Shown here one piece after another: positions 55,319-63,195 of a stretch of 64,000 bases of DNA. The stretch comes from Marinobacter maritimus (GTDB taxonomy: Bacteria; Pseudomonadota; Gammaproteobacteria; Pseudomonadales; Oleiphilaceae): contig NZ_VCGW01000002.1 in assembly GCF_007671675.1 (NCBI RefSeq), positions 248,001 to 312,000 of the forward strand, written 5' to 3'. The notes under the pieces are model-generated. The model saw only the letters and a list, made by a program, of their open reading frames with translations, made no database searches and was not told where the DNA came from. A program made the position numbers and the translations under genes. The first letter of the stretch is position 1; each line of letters opens with the position of its first letter.

Positions 55319-56179
55319 ATGGGTACGAGCTTACAGCTCATTGAAAGACTGGTTCCGGGCGCCAATCTCGAGGCTTACATCCAGGCCGCGAGCCGCATCC
55401 CGGTACTTACCGTGGATGAAGAGCGGGAACTGGCTGAGCGTCTTCACTACGATGAAGACGTAGACGCGGCCCGTCAGATGGTACTGTCGCACCTGCGTTT
55501 TGTTATTCACATTGCTCGCAGCTATTCAGGCTACGGCTTGGCGCAGGCAGACCTGATCCAGGAAGGCAACGTGGGCCTGATGAAGGCCGTTAAACGTTTC
55601 AATCCCGAATACGGTGTCCGACTGGTTTCCTTTGCCGTGCACTGGATCAAGGCGGAAATTCACGAGTTTATTCTGCGCAACTGGCGCATCGTGAAAGTGG
55701 CCACCACCAAGTCCCAGCGCAAACTGTTTTTCAATCTGCGCAGCCAGAAGAAAAAGCTGGCCTGGTTGAGCCACGATGAGCTGCACGCAGTAGCTGAAGA
55801 TCTGGGTGTTGAACCAAGAGTCGTGCGTGAAATGGAAGGTCGGTTGTCTTCCCATGACACCGCATTTGATGGTCCCATGGATGATGACGAAGACAGCGCT
55901 TATAAAGCACCGGCGTATTATCTCGAAGATCGTCGCAGCGATCCGGCTGTCCAGCTTGAAAATTCGGACTGGACGGAGGATTCCAACGGGCGCCTGATGG
56001 AAGCGTTGGAAATGCTTGATGAGCGCAGTCAGGATATCCTGCGTGAGCGCTGGTTATCTGAAAGCAAGGCAACGCTTCATCAGTTGGCCGACAAGTACGG
56101 CATCTCTGCTGAGCGCATTCGCCAGCTTGAGAAGAATGCGATGAAGAAGATCCGGTTGCAGATGGTTGAAGCTGCCTGA
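55319..56179 (+). CDS. rpoH: RNA polymerase heat-shock sigma factor sigma-32
   Basis: Directs RNA polymerase to heat-shock promoters. The 286-residue protein shows region 2 ([38 protein letters not shown]), the RpoH box (QRKLFFNLR, about 132-140) and region 4 ([15 protein letters not shown]). GGAGG precedes the ATG. It follows ftsX by about 200 bases containing a strong dyad and is ended by an intrinsic terminator. Confidence 0.97.
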   Translation: MGTSLQLIERLVPGANLEAYIQAASRIPVLTVDEERELAERLHYDEDVDAARQMVLSHLRFVIHIARSYSGYGLAQADLIQEGNVGLMKAVKRFNPEYGVRLVSFAVHWIKAEIHEFILRNWRIVKVATTKSQRKLFFNLRSQKKKLAWLSHDELHAVAEDLGVEPRVVREMEGRLSSHDTAFDGPMDDDEDSAYKAPAYYLEDRRSDPAVQLENSDWTEDSNGRLMEALEMLDERSQDILRERWLSESKATLHQLADKYGISAERIRQLEKNAMKKIRLQMVEAA

Positions 56180-56206
56180 TCTGGTCGTTCACGCGTAAGT
56201 GTTCTG

Positions 56207-56245
56207 AAAACGCCACCACCGTTCAGGTTGGTGGCGTTTTTGTTT
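56207..56245 (+). terminator. Intrinsic terminator of rpoH
   Basis: AACGCCACCA (56209-56218) pairs with TGGTGGCGTT (56229-56238), followed by TTTTTGTTTG. It lies 30 bases past the rpoH stop. Confidence 0.9.
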
Positions 56246-56275
56246 GTCTCGTCTGTGGCTTATAGTTTGGTGCAC

Positions 56276-56384
56276 GAAACGATTGGGCAGGCCTTTCCAA
56301 AACACGCTGTGAATACGTCCGTGTACGCTCGGCTCCGCCATCCCTGGCTCCGCACGGTTTTGGAAAGGCCTGCCCAATCGTTTC
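56276..56384. repeat. Long palindromic intergenic element, copy 2
   Basis: Perfect 28-bp arms at 56276-56303 and 56357-56384 enclose a 53-base core. The core is the reverse complement of the core at 8957-9010, with GAATACGTCC, TGTACGCT and TCCCTGGCTCCG in that order on the plus strand. The arm sequence differs from copy 1 at about six of 21 aligned positions, yet each arm pair is perfectly matched. It sits between the rpoH terminator and the start of the next gene. Confidence 0.9.
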
Positions 56385-56414
56385 TTCCCGATACTTGAAG
56401 TCGAGACCGCTAAC

Positions 56415-57326
56415 ATGACAAGAAAACTCCCTCAGATCGCATTTCTCGGCATTGGCCTGATGGGCACCCCCATGACCCGTAACCTGCTCGATGCAGGCTT
56501 TCCGATGACCTTGTGGAACCGCACGACCAGCAAGTGCGAGCCGTTTGCCAGTGAAGCAACAGTTGCCGACGCCCCTGCAGATGCCGTGCGAAGCGCAGAT
56601 GTTGTGATTACCATGCTGGAAAACAGCGATGTGGTGGAACAAGTGCTGGTTGCAAGCGGAGCTATGGAAGCCCTGAAGCCGGGAGCTCTGGTGATTGATA
56701 TGAGCTCCGTTCAGCCGTCGGTCGCCCGCTGTCACGCTGCTCTTGCGGCCGAAAAAGGCGTAGGTTATGTGGATGCGCCGGTTTCCGGTGGCACCCTGGG
56801 TGCCCAGGAAGCACGCTTGAGCATCATGGCTGGTGGTTCGGAGGACGATGTGTCCCGGGCTCGGCCGGTGTTTGAGGTGTTGGGCAAATGCACGAGGATC
56901 GGCCCTGTGGGGGCCGGGCAGCTTGCCAAGCTGGCGAACCAGGCGATTGTGGGAATTACCATTGGGGCGGTGTCTGAAGCCCTGTTGCTGGCCGCCAAGG
57001 GCGGCGCTGATCCGGCAGCGGTGCGCGAGGCGCTGATGGGTGGCTTTGCCGGCAGCCGGATTCTGGAGTTGCACGGTCAGCGCATGATTGACCGGGATTT
57101 TGCACCCGGGGCGCCTGCCCGAATCCAGTTGAAGGATCTGCGTATGATTCTGGATGAGGCTCGGGCAGAGGGGCTAACGTTGCCACTGTCGCAACAGGTG
57201 CATAATGAATATCTGTCTTTGGTCGCTAATGGCCACAGTGATGCTGATCACAGCGGTTTGTTGCTGGAGTTGGAGCATATTAACGGAACCCGCCTCGGTG
57301 CCACTGGCCCGGGCCCCAAGGAGTAA
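56415..57326 (+). CDS. NAD(P)-dependent beta-hydroxyacid dehydrogenase (tartronate semialdehyde reductase-like)
   Basis: A 303-residue dehydrogenase of the 3-hydroxyisobutyrate family. It has the nucleotide motif FLGIGLMGTPM (about 10-20), the substrate loop DAPVSGGTLGAQ, and the catalytic Lys in LAKLANQ (about 176). The neighbour 6 bases downstream is hydroxypyruvate isomerase-like, which points to GarR/GlxR, reducing tartronate semialdehyde to glycerate. No glyoxylate carboligase gene is in view, so the specific substrate remains inferred. Confidence 0.87.
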   Translation: MTRKLPQIAFLGIGLMGTPMTRNLLDAGFPMTLWNRTTSKCEPFASEATVADAPADAVRSADVVITMLENSDVVEQVLVASGAMEALKPGALVIDMSSVQPSVARCHAALAAEKGVGYVDAPVSGGTLGAQEARLSIMAGGSEDDVSRARPVFEVLGKCTRIGPVGAGQLAKLANQAIVGITIGAVSEALLLAAKGGADPAAVREALMGGFAGSRILELHGQRMIDRDFAPGAPARIQLKDLRMILDEARAEGLTLPLSQQVHNEYLSLVANGHSDADHSGLLLELEHINGTRLGATGPGPKE

Positions 57327-57332
57327 TTGGCC

Positions 57333-58106
57333 ATGCCGCGTTTCGCTGCCAATCTGTCGATGCTGTTTACCGAAGTGCCGTTTACCGAGCGTTTTGGCAA
57401 AGCTGCTGAAGCAGGGTTTACCGGGGTGGAGTATCTTTTTCCCTACGATTGGCCCAAGGAAGTGCTCAGTAGTGCGCTGAAAGACAATGGCCTTATTCAG
57501 GTTCTGTTCAATCTGCCCCCGGGTGACTGGGATGCCGGTGAGCGTGGTATTGCCTGCCTGCCGGACCGGGTTGATGAGTTCCGCGCCGGAGTGGACCAGG
57601 CCATCGAGTACGCCCGGGAGCTGGGTTGCACGCAGCTGAATTGCCTGGCCGGGCTGAAGCCGACGGAGCTGGATGAAGACACGGCCTGGAAGACGCTGGT
57701 GGCCAATATTGGGTGGGCGGCTGAAAAGCTGGCGGATGAGGGGATTACCTTGTGCCTGGAAGCCATCAATTCGCGAGTCGATATGCCCAGATTCTTCCTC
57801 GACACATCCGGTAAGGTCATTGCGCTGATCGAGGAAATTGATGCCGATAATCTTCGCTTGCAGTACGACATCTATCACATGCAGATCATGCATGGTGATC
57901 TCGTACGTTCCATGGAGTGTCTGTTGCCGTGGATTGGTCACATTCAGTTTGCGGATAACCCGGGGCGGCATGAGCCGGGAACAGGGGAGATTAACTTTTC
58001 GAATATTTTCTCAGCGATAGATAAAATGGATTATGACGGCTGGGTAAGCGCGGAATACCGGCCCTCGGGTACCACTGCAGAAAGCCTTCATTGGCTGCCT
58101 GCATAA
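57333..58106 (+). CDS. hyi: Hydroxypyruvate isomerase-like TIM-barrel protein
   Basis: A 257-residue xylose-isomerase-like TIM barrel that would interconvert hydroxypyruvate and tartronate semialdehyde. Family segments include MPRFAANLSMLFTEVPF, GVEYLFPYD, CLEAINSRVDMP and HIQFADNPGRHEPGTGE, with the acidic metal ligands in the last two. The ATG at 57333 has AAGGAG nine bases upstream; a TTG two codons earlier is less likely. It follows the reductase gene and is probably co-transcribed. Confidence 0.88.
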   Translation: MPRFAANLSMLFTEVPFTERFGKAAEAGFTGVEYLFPYDWPKEVLSSALKDNGLIQVLFNLPPGDWDAGERGIACLPDRVDEFRAGVDQAIEYARELGCTQLNCLAGLKPTELDEDTAWKTLVANIGWAAEKLADEGITLCLEAINSRVDMPRFFLDTSGKVIALIEEIDADNLRLQYDIYHMQIMHGDLVRSMECLLPWIGHIQFADNPGRHEPGTGEINFSNIFSAIDKMDYDGWVSAEYRPSGTTAESLHWLPA

Positions 58107-58214
58107 AACTGACCGTCGCCATTGGCGACACCCTCTTACAAGATCGTAACTGGCCGGTGTCCCGAGTTATTCGTACTCTGTTGTTAATGTAATCCGCTAT
58201 CAGGAGGGGATCCG

Positions 58215-58895
58215 GTGAAAGCGCTGGTAATCGAAGACGATCAGGACGTAGCAAATTATCTTGTTAAAGGGCTGAAGGAATCAGACTTCGTGGTAGATCA
58301 CGCTGCCGACGGCAAAGACGGCATGATGATGGCCGCCAGTGAAGAATACGACATCATGATTGTTGACCGCATGCTTCCAGGCATGGATGGTCTCTCGATC
58401 ATCAAGACGGTTCGTGCCACGGGAAACCAGGTACCGGTGCTGATCCTGAGCGCCCTGGGTGATGTCGACGATCGCGTTGAAGGCCTGCGGGGCGGCGGCG
58501 ACGATTATCTGACCAAGCCCTTCTCTTTCACCGAGCTTCTTGCGAGGATTGAGTCGCTGGTACGTCGGAACCGCCAGTCTGCGGAAACCGAAACCGTGCT
58601 GCGGGTGGCCGATCTGGAAATGGATCTGCTTGCCCGGACGGTAAAGCGCTCGGGTCAGAATATTGATGTTCAGCCCCGGGAGTTCCGGTTGCTGGAATAT
58701 CTGATGCGCAATGCCGGCCAAGTGGTCACCCGGACCATGCTGCTGGAGAAGGTCTGGGACTATCATTTTGATCCCCAGACCAACGTGATCGACGTGCACA
58801 TCAGCCGTCTCCGGGCAAAGATCGATAAGGAATTCGAGACGCCCCTACTGCAAACCATTCGTGGTGCAGGGTACATGCTACGTGAAACTGCTTAG
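58215..58895 (+). CDS. OmpR-family response regulator
   Basis: A 226-residue transcription factor with a receiver domain (acidic pair D8-D9, phospho-Asp D51 in MIVDRMLPGMDG, Lys in YLTKPFS) and a winged-helix output domain (REFRLLEYLM, NVIDVHISRLRAKID). It has GGAGGGG upstream and overlaps the histidine kinase gene. It looks closest to the CopR/CusR/PhoP-like group, but the signal and targets are unknown. Confidence 0.92.
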   Translation: MKALVIEDDQDVANYLVKGLKESDFVVDHAADGKDGMMMAASEEYDIMIVDRMLPGMDGLSIIKTVRATGNQVPVLILSALGDVDDRVEGLRGGGDDYLTKPFSFTELLARIESLVRRNRQSAETETVLRVADLEMDLLARTVKRSGQNIDVQPREFRLLEYLMRNAGQVVTRTMLLEKVWDYHFDPQTNVIDVHISRLRAKIDKEFETPLLQTIRGAGYMLRETA

Positions 58896-60363
58896 CCAGC
58901 TCAGGACGTCGTCCTTCCAGCTTGCCCTGCTGTACATGGTGGTGTTTGCCACCTCGGTGTTTCTGTTGCTGGCCTTTATCTACTGGCGTACAGCGGGCTT
59001 TATGACCGCTCAGACCGACGAGACCATTGAAGCGGAAATTGCCGGGTTGGCGGAACAATACCGGGGGCGGGGTGTTAACGGCCTGATCACGATCATCCGT
59101 GAGCGGGTCGCCCGCGATCCCAATGCAAAAACCATCTACCTGCTGACTACCGAAGATTTCCTCAAGCTCGCTGGCAACATAGAGACTTGGCCGGAAGGTT
59201 CCCGTTCGGAAAGCGGCTGGATCAATTTTACACTTAGCTCGGCTGTTGGGTGGACAGGATCGGAACGTTTGGCGCGTGCCCGTATTTTTGAGGTTCAGGG
59301 CGGCCTGAGATTATTGGTTGGCCGGGATGTTGACGAGCTGACCAACCTTAAAAGGGTTATTGAAACCGCTATTAATTGGGGCATGGGAATCACCCTTGCA
59401 CTGGCGCTGCTTGGCGGCTTTCTGATGAGCCGGAGCACAACGCGCCGGATCGAAATCATCAACAATACCTCCCGGCGAATCATGAACGGACACCTCTCCT
59501 TGCGCATTCCGACTCGTGGGACAGAGGATGATTTTGACCAGCTCGCGGAAAACCTGAACCAGATGCTGGACCGGATTGTTTACCTGATGGAAGGTATCCG
59601 GCACGTGTCTGACAGTATCGCCCATGACCTTCGAACACCTCTCACGCGGTTGCGCAACCAGCTTGAAAACACCCTGATGTCCGTCGATAACGATGAGGCT
59701 CGAGAGCAGGCCGGGCGTGCTGTTGCAGAGGCGGATCAGCTGCTGGCGACGTTTAATGCTCTGTTGCGTATCGCGCGCCTGGAAACCAAAGGCAATTCTT
59801 CCGATATGAAGCAGGTCGCCCTCGATGAGCTGGTATCCGATGCCTGTGAGCTCTATGAGGCATTGTCTGAAGACAAAGATCAGATGTTTGAGCAGTCGCT
59901 GGAAGCGGGAGTCATCATTGAAGGTGACCGGGATTTGCTCTTCCAGATGATCAGCAACCTGATTGATAACGCTATCAAATACACGCCCGAGCACGGCACG
60001 ATTGGTGTGGCGGTGCGGAAAGAGGGTGAGGAGGCCGTTTTTGAAGTCAGGGACAGCGGTATTGGCATACCTGACGATGAAAAAGATCAGGTGTTCCAGC
60101 GTTTCTACCGCGTTGGCAAGAGCCGCTCATTGCCGGGTAACGGCTTGGGCCTCAGCCTGGTGAGTGCCGTTGCCGAGATTCACCAGAGCCGTATTGTGCT
60201 TAGTGATACTTATCCCGAAGAGGTGCCACCCGGCCTGACGGTAGCCGTGCGCATGCCCGCATTTACCGGCATACGCAAGCGCATCAGAGCGACTCAGGCT
60301 GAGCAGGCTGCAGGTTCTGCCGATAGCGACATTTCTGCCTCAGCCCAAACCGGTCGAGCCTGA
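58882..60363 (+). CDS. Membrane sensor histidine kinase
   Basis: Partner kinase of the upstream regulator. About 493 residues with helices near 15-38 and 167-183, a periplasmic loop of about 130 residues, HAMP, the H-box SIAHDLRTPLTRLRNQLE with phospho-His near 247, the N-box NLIDNAIKYTP, and the G-boxes DSGIGIP and NGLGLSLV. The GTG at 58882 overlaps the regulator's stop by 14 bases; an open-frame start at 58861 is possible. It converges with a small gene 4 bases away. Confidence 0.92.
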   Translation: MKLLSQLRTSSFQLALLYMVVFATSVFLLLAFIYWRTAGFMTAQTDETIEAEIAGLAEQYRGRGVNGLITIIRERVARDPNAKTIYLLTTEDFLKLAGNIETWPEGSRSESGWINFTLSSAVGWTGSERLARARIFEVQGGLRLLVGRDVDELTNLKRVIETAINWGMGITLALALLGGFLMSRSTTRRIEIINNTSRRIMNGHLSLRIPTRGTEDDFDQLAENLNQMLDRIVYLMEGIRHVSDSIAHDLRTPLTRLRNQLENTLMSVDNDEAREQAGRAVAEADQLLATFNALLRIARLETKGNSSDMKQVALDELVSDACELYEALSEDKDQMFEQSLEAGVIIEGDRDLLFQMISNLIDNAIKYTPEHGTIGVAVRKEGEEAVFEVRDSGIGIPDDEKDQVFQRFYRVGKSRSLPGNGLGLSLVSAVAEIHQSRIVLSDTYPEEVPPGLTVAVRMPAFTGIRKRIRATQAEQAAGSADSDISASAQTGRA

Positions 60364-60367
60364 AGCT

Positions 60368-60649
60368 TTAGTGACTCGGGCGGAACCGGTTGACTTGTGA
60401 CATCACCGGAGCGATCAATGCATCTGTGCGGGTTTCAAGCTGCTGAGTCATGCGCTCAAACTGTGAACGGCGAAGGTTGAGACGAACCTGAATGCTGTCC
60501 CACTCCCCTTCGAGATGCTTCTGCTCTGACATCAGGAAAGCCGCAATATTGTGGCGGTTAACCTTTCCGGTAATACCCATCTGATCGAGGCGAAAGCCCA
60601 AGGCATCGACGCCTTCAAGTGCCATATTCAAGAGCTTCTGTGTGTTCAT
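60368..60649 (-). CDS. Small cytoplasmic helical protein (93 aa), unknown
   Basis: A 93-residue protein with no signal peptide, predicted mostly helical (MNTQKLLNMALEGVDALG, then a coiled-coil-like stretch with RRSQFERMTQQLETRTD). GGAGA precedes the ATG at 60649; the open frame goes 25 codons further upstream without a ribosome binding site. I do not recognise it. The helical pattern is faintly phasin-like. It converges with the histidine kinase gene. Confidence 0.7.
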   Translation of the reverse strand: MNTQKLLNMALEGVDALGFRLDQMGITGKVNRHNIAAFLMSEQKHLEGEWDSIQVRLNLRRSQFERMTQQLETRTDALIAPVMSQVNRFRPSH

Positions 60650-60719
60650 GCTGCTATCTCCGTAGCTGGAAGCGTATATAAGATTCGATTCATGAAAACT
60701 ATCGGCGTTCCCTAGAGTG

Positions 60720-60900
60720 TACAACCTAATTTCCAGCCAGGGCCGCCCGACTTACCCTGACCAAAAGGTAATTCATCGGTAAGGGCGCGGTAATACCGGG
60801 TGTGGAGAATGGATATTGTAGATAGAGGCAAGCACCAATAGCCGCTTGTTTCTTCCTCCAGCACAGCGCTAGCCTTACCCCGTTCTTACGGGGTTTTTTT
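60720..60900 (+). ncRNA. Candidate small RNA ending at an intrinsic terminator
   Basis: This interval has no plus-strand coding gene, yet it ends at a strong plus-strand terminator. It contains pairing segments such as CTTACC/GGTAAG near 60751-60784 and GGA motifs near 60804-60812. The 5' end and promoter cannot be fixed; 60720 is only an approximate boundary set by the neighbouring gene. The opposite strand holds the leader of the 93-residue protein gene. Confidence 0.35.
60877..60900 (+). terminator. Intrinsic terminator on the plus strand near greB 3' end
   Basis: ACCCCGT (60877-60883) pairs with ACGGGGT (60888-60894) around a TCTT loop, followed by seven T in the plus direction. greB reads in the opposite direction and its stop overlaps the T-run, so the terminator serves some plus-strand transcript. 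Confidence 0.85.
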
Positions 60901-61372
60901 ATGCCTGGTATTCAATAGCATTGATATACCAAGTGGTTGTCCCCGCTTCGGTTCTCACCTCGGCTTCGTCGCCCACTTCCTTTTTCAGCAGGGCGCGGGC
61001 CATCGGAGAATCGATGGAAATATAATCGGTTCGGTTGAAAATCTCGTCGTAGCCAACGATTCTGAACTTCAGGATTTTGCCGTCATCGTTTTCGATTTCT
61101 ACCCAGGCACCGAAAAAAATCTTCCCCTCTTGCTCCGGGCGTTGATCAACCACCTTCAGGTTTTCCAGACAACGCCTCAGATACCGAACCCGTCGGTCGA
61201 TTTCCCGGAGCCGCTTTTTGTTGTACTGGTAGTCTGCGTTCTCACTGCGGTCACCCAGGCTGGCAGCCCAGGTGACCTTCTTCGTGATCTCCGGGCGCTC
61301 GAATCGCCAGAGTTCATCGAGTTCTTTCTGCAGGTCGTCGTAGCCCTGTCGGGTGATAAGCGGTGTTTTCAA
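60899..61372 (-). CDS. greB: Transcription elongation factor GreB
   Basis: Rescues backtracked RNA polymerase by stimulating RNA cleavage. The 157-residue protein has an N-terminal coiled coil with the acidic tip LGDRSENADYQ (about 39-49) and a C-terminal FKBP-like domain (ISIDSPMARALLKKEVGDEA). The basic central segment and length point to GreB rather than GreA. It stands alone on the minus strand. Confidence 0.95.
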   Translation of the reverse strand: MKTPLITRQGYDDLQKELDELWRFERPEITKKVTWAASLGDRSENADYQYNKKRLREIDRRVRYLRRCLENLKVVDQRPEQEGKIFFGAWVEIENDDGKILKFRIVGYDEIFNRTDYISIDSPMARALLKKEVGDEAEVRTEAGTTTWYINAIEYQA

Positions 61373-61540
61373 GGCTGCTCCTGTGTTGCATGGTATGCGA
61401 ATTCCAGTGTTCGATGGCTCGCACTGGTGAAAGTTGTCACAAAACGGTCAATCAGCTGAGAAATACGACTGGCTTGGGGATAAACTGATCAAAAATTGAC
61501 AGCTTTCGGAGAAGGCGTGTCGCAGATCAGGATTGAGTCC

Positions 61541-61999
61541 ATGAATATCTTGCATCGTATTGCCAGATCATCTGAATTGATACGCCTCCGGATTACCCCG
61601 GCGGCTTTCCTGATCATGGTAGCAGGATCGGCAAGCGCGCAGACCAGCCCTGGCGACAGTCTGGTATTTGAGGTGGAGCAACGTTCAACGCTGGAAACCA
61701 TCCGCTTCCGCTCCATTGCCGAAGACGTCTTGTCTGATACGGTAATTGAAGGTGGCTTGGCGGCTCCAGCTGAGGGTGTTCCAGTGCAGCCGGCGGGCAA
61801 CGATGACTTCTATCTGGACCCCCTGGCGCTGCAGCCGGGCGACGGCCGGACAGATCTCGGGCGTTCGGAAATACCGGTAGAGTTTCGCTTCAGCACACCC
61901 AAGTCCATTCCCGGACAGACGCACAGTAACAATTATGTGATCCGCCCGCCGGAAAACCGCACTTACGACGCACTCAATGTGAATATGACCGACCGCTGA
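61541..61999 (+). CDS. Exported hypothetical protein (152 aa)
   Basis: A 152-residue protein with a signal peptide (about 1-34, ending SASAQ) and a mature part rich in acidic residues, Pro and Gly. No domain is recognised. The ATG at 61541 follows AGGATTGAG and gives a normal signal peptide; an open-frame ATG lies 15 codons upstream. Neighbouring genes give no hint of its role. Confidence 0.7.
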   Translation: MNILHRIARSSELIRLRITPAAFLIMVAGSASAQTSPGDSLVFEVEQRSTLETIRFRSIAEDVLSDTVIEGGLAAPAEGVPVQPAGNDDFYLDPLALQPGDGRTDLGRSEIPVEFRFSTPKSIPGQTHSNNYVIRPPENRTYDALNVNMTDR

Positions 62000-62038
62000 C
62001 AGTGGCTCTGTATCAACAGGGCTCCGAATCAGGAGTGC

Positions 62039-62065
62039 GATCCCGGCGAGGTTTTTGCCGGGATC
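62039..62065. repeat. 9-bp inverted repeat between exported protein and acbP genes
   Basis: GATCCCGGC (62039-62047) and GCCGGGATC (62057-62065) form a strong stem with a nine-base loop between two convergent genes. It probably helps end transcription from one or both sides, although no T-run follows on either strand. Confidence 0.55.
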
Positions 62066-62083
62066 GGAATGCAGGGTAGCTTA

Positions 62084-62344
62084 TTACTTGAGGGCCTCGA
62101 GCTTGTCGATGTACTTCTGCATGGCGTCGTCTTTGGACATGCCTTTGCACTGTTCCCAGGCGTCGTATTTGGCGCGGCCCACAAAATCCATCATGCCCGG
62201 GCGCTTGCCCGACACATCGCCTGCAGTTGCCTGCTTGTACAGAGCGTAAAACTCCAGCTTCATCTCGTTGGAAGGTTTGAAATCACCTTCTGCATTCTGG
62301 ATGTAGTTTACCGCCTCATCGAACCTGGCTCTCAGGTCGCTCAT
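62084..62344 (-). CDS. Acyl-CoA-binding protein
   Basis: An 86-residue four-helix protein that binds long-chain acyl-CoA esters in the cytoplasm. The ACBP signature is visible: LYKQATAGDVSGKRPGMMDF and RAKYDAWEQCKGMSKDDAM, with the acyl-CoA-contacting Tyr and Lys. The ATG at 62344 has AGGAGGAAA upstream. The open frame upstream is longer but lacks such a site. ACBPs are less common in bacteria than in eukaryotes but occur in several marine gammaproteobacteria. Confidence 0.93.
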   Translation of the reverse strand: MSDLRARFDEAVNYIQNAEGDFKPSNEMKLEFYALYKQATAGDVSGKRPGMMDFVGRAKYDAWEQCKGMSKDDAMQKYIDKLEALK

Positions 62345-62635
62345 ATCAATTTCCTCCTTGGTTTTTGGGATCTTGCAGTGATATTCCGCAATTGTTTGCA
62401 AGAGTATAGCCACGGCGCTGCCTGCAGTCATTGACCCATTCTCCGGTTGCCGTGGCTCACAGGGCACAGCCGTGGCGATGTGGCAAAAGTTTGCCCGTGC
62501 TCACAAGTTGACGGATTGCTGGCCAGTTTTTGCTTGAGAAACCCTGGCCACATGTGTACAGTTTTGACGTCGCGTACCAGGATGGTTCGCACAAGGGATT
62601 GAACAACTGCAAATGATTTGCACAGGGAGCAAGCC

Positions 62636-63130
62636 ATGTCGTCCAAAGACGGTTCTGTCGCGCCGAAAGAGCGCATCAATATCAAGTATGTCCCCGCCAC
62701 CGGAGATCAGCAGGCTGAAACTGAACTGCCGCTGAAAATGTTCGTTGTTGGTGATTTCAAGGGACACGCTGAAGAAACCCCCATCGAAGAACGTAAGGCC
62801 ATTTCTGTCGACAAGAACAACTTTCGTTCTGTCATGAAAGAGGCGGGCCTCACGCTATCCACCATCGTATCCAACCAGCTGGAAGAGCAAGCTGACGAAC
62901 TGCCGGTCAATCTCGAATTCCAGACCCTGGATGATTTCTCCCCCGACAGCATCGCCCGTCAGGTTCCCGAGATGAAGAAACTCATTGAACTGCGGGAAGC
63001 ACTTGTCGCCTTGAAAGGCCCGTTGGGTAATGTTCCGTCGTTCCGGGCCAAGCTTCAGGAATTACTGGATAACGACGAAGCCAGGGAAACCCTGTTGTCT
63101 GAGCTGGAACTGGCTACCGACAGCGAGTAA
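62636..63130 (+). CDS. tssB: Type VI secretion sheath small subunit TssB
   Basis: A 164-residue VipA/TssB-family protein that forms the contractile sheath of a type VI secretion system with TssC. Typical segments are RINIKYVPATGD, KMFVVGDFKGH, the mid-region LEFQTLDDFSPDSIARQVPEM and FRAKLQELLDN. The ATG at 62636 has AGGGAGC upstream. tssC begins 65 bases later. Confidence 0.94.
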   Translation: MSSKDGSVAPKERINIKYVPATGDQQAETELPLKMFVVGDFKGHAEETPIEERKAISVDKNNFRSVMKEAGLTLSTIVSNQLEEQADELPVNLEFQTLDDFSPDSIARQVPEMKKLIELREALVALKGPLGNVPSFRAKLQELLDNDEARETLLSELELATDSE

Positions 63131-63195
63131 ACAGAGCTGCCGCCCGAGCGCGGTGCACACCACTGAATATCAATCACGTACTAAAGGGATGTGGT

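Noticed and set aside
62478-62536. Two sigma-54-like sites (TGGCAAAAGTTTGC and TGGCCAGTTTTTGC) upstream of tssB
   Set aside because: The GG to GC distance is nine bases in both, one short of the strict spacing needed by sigma-54.
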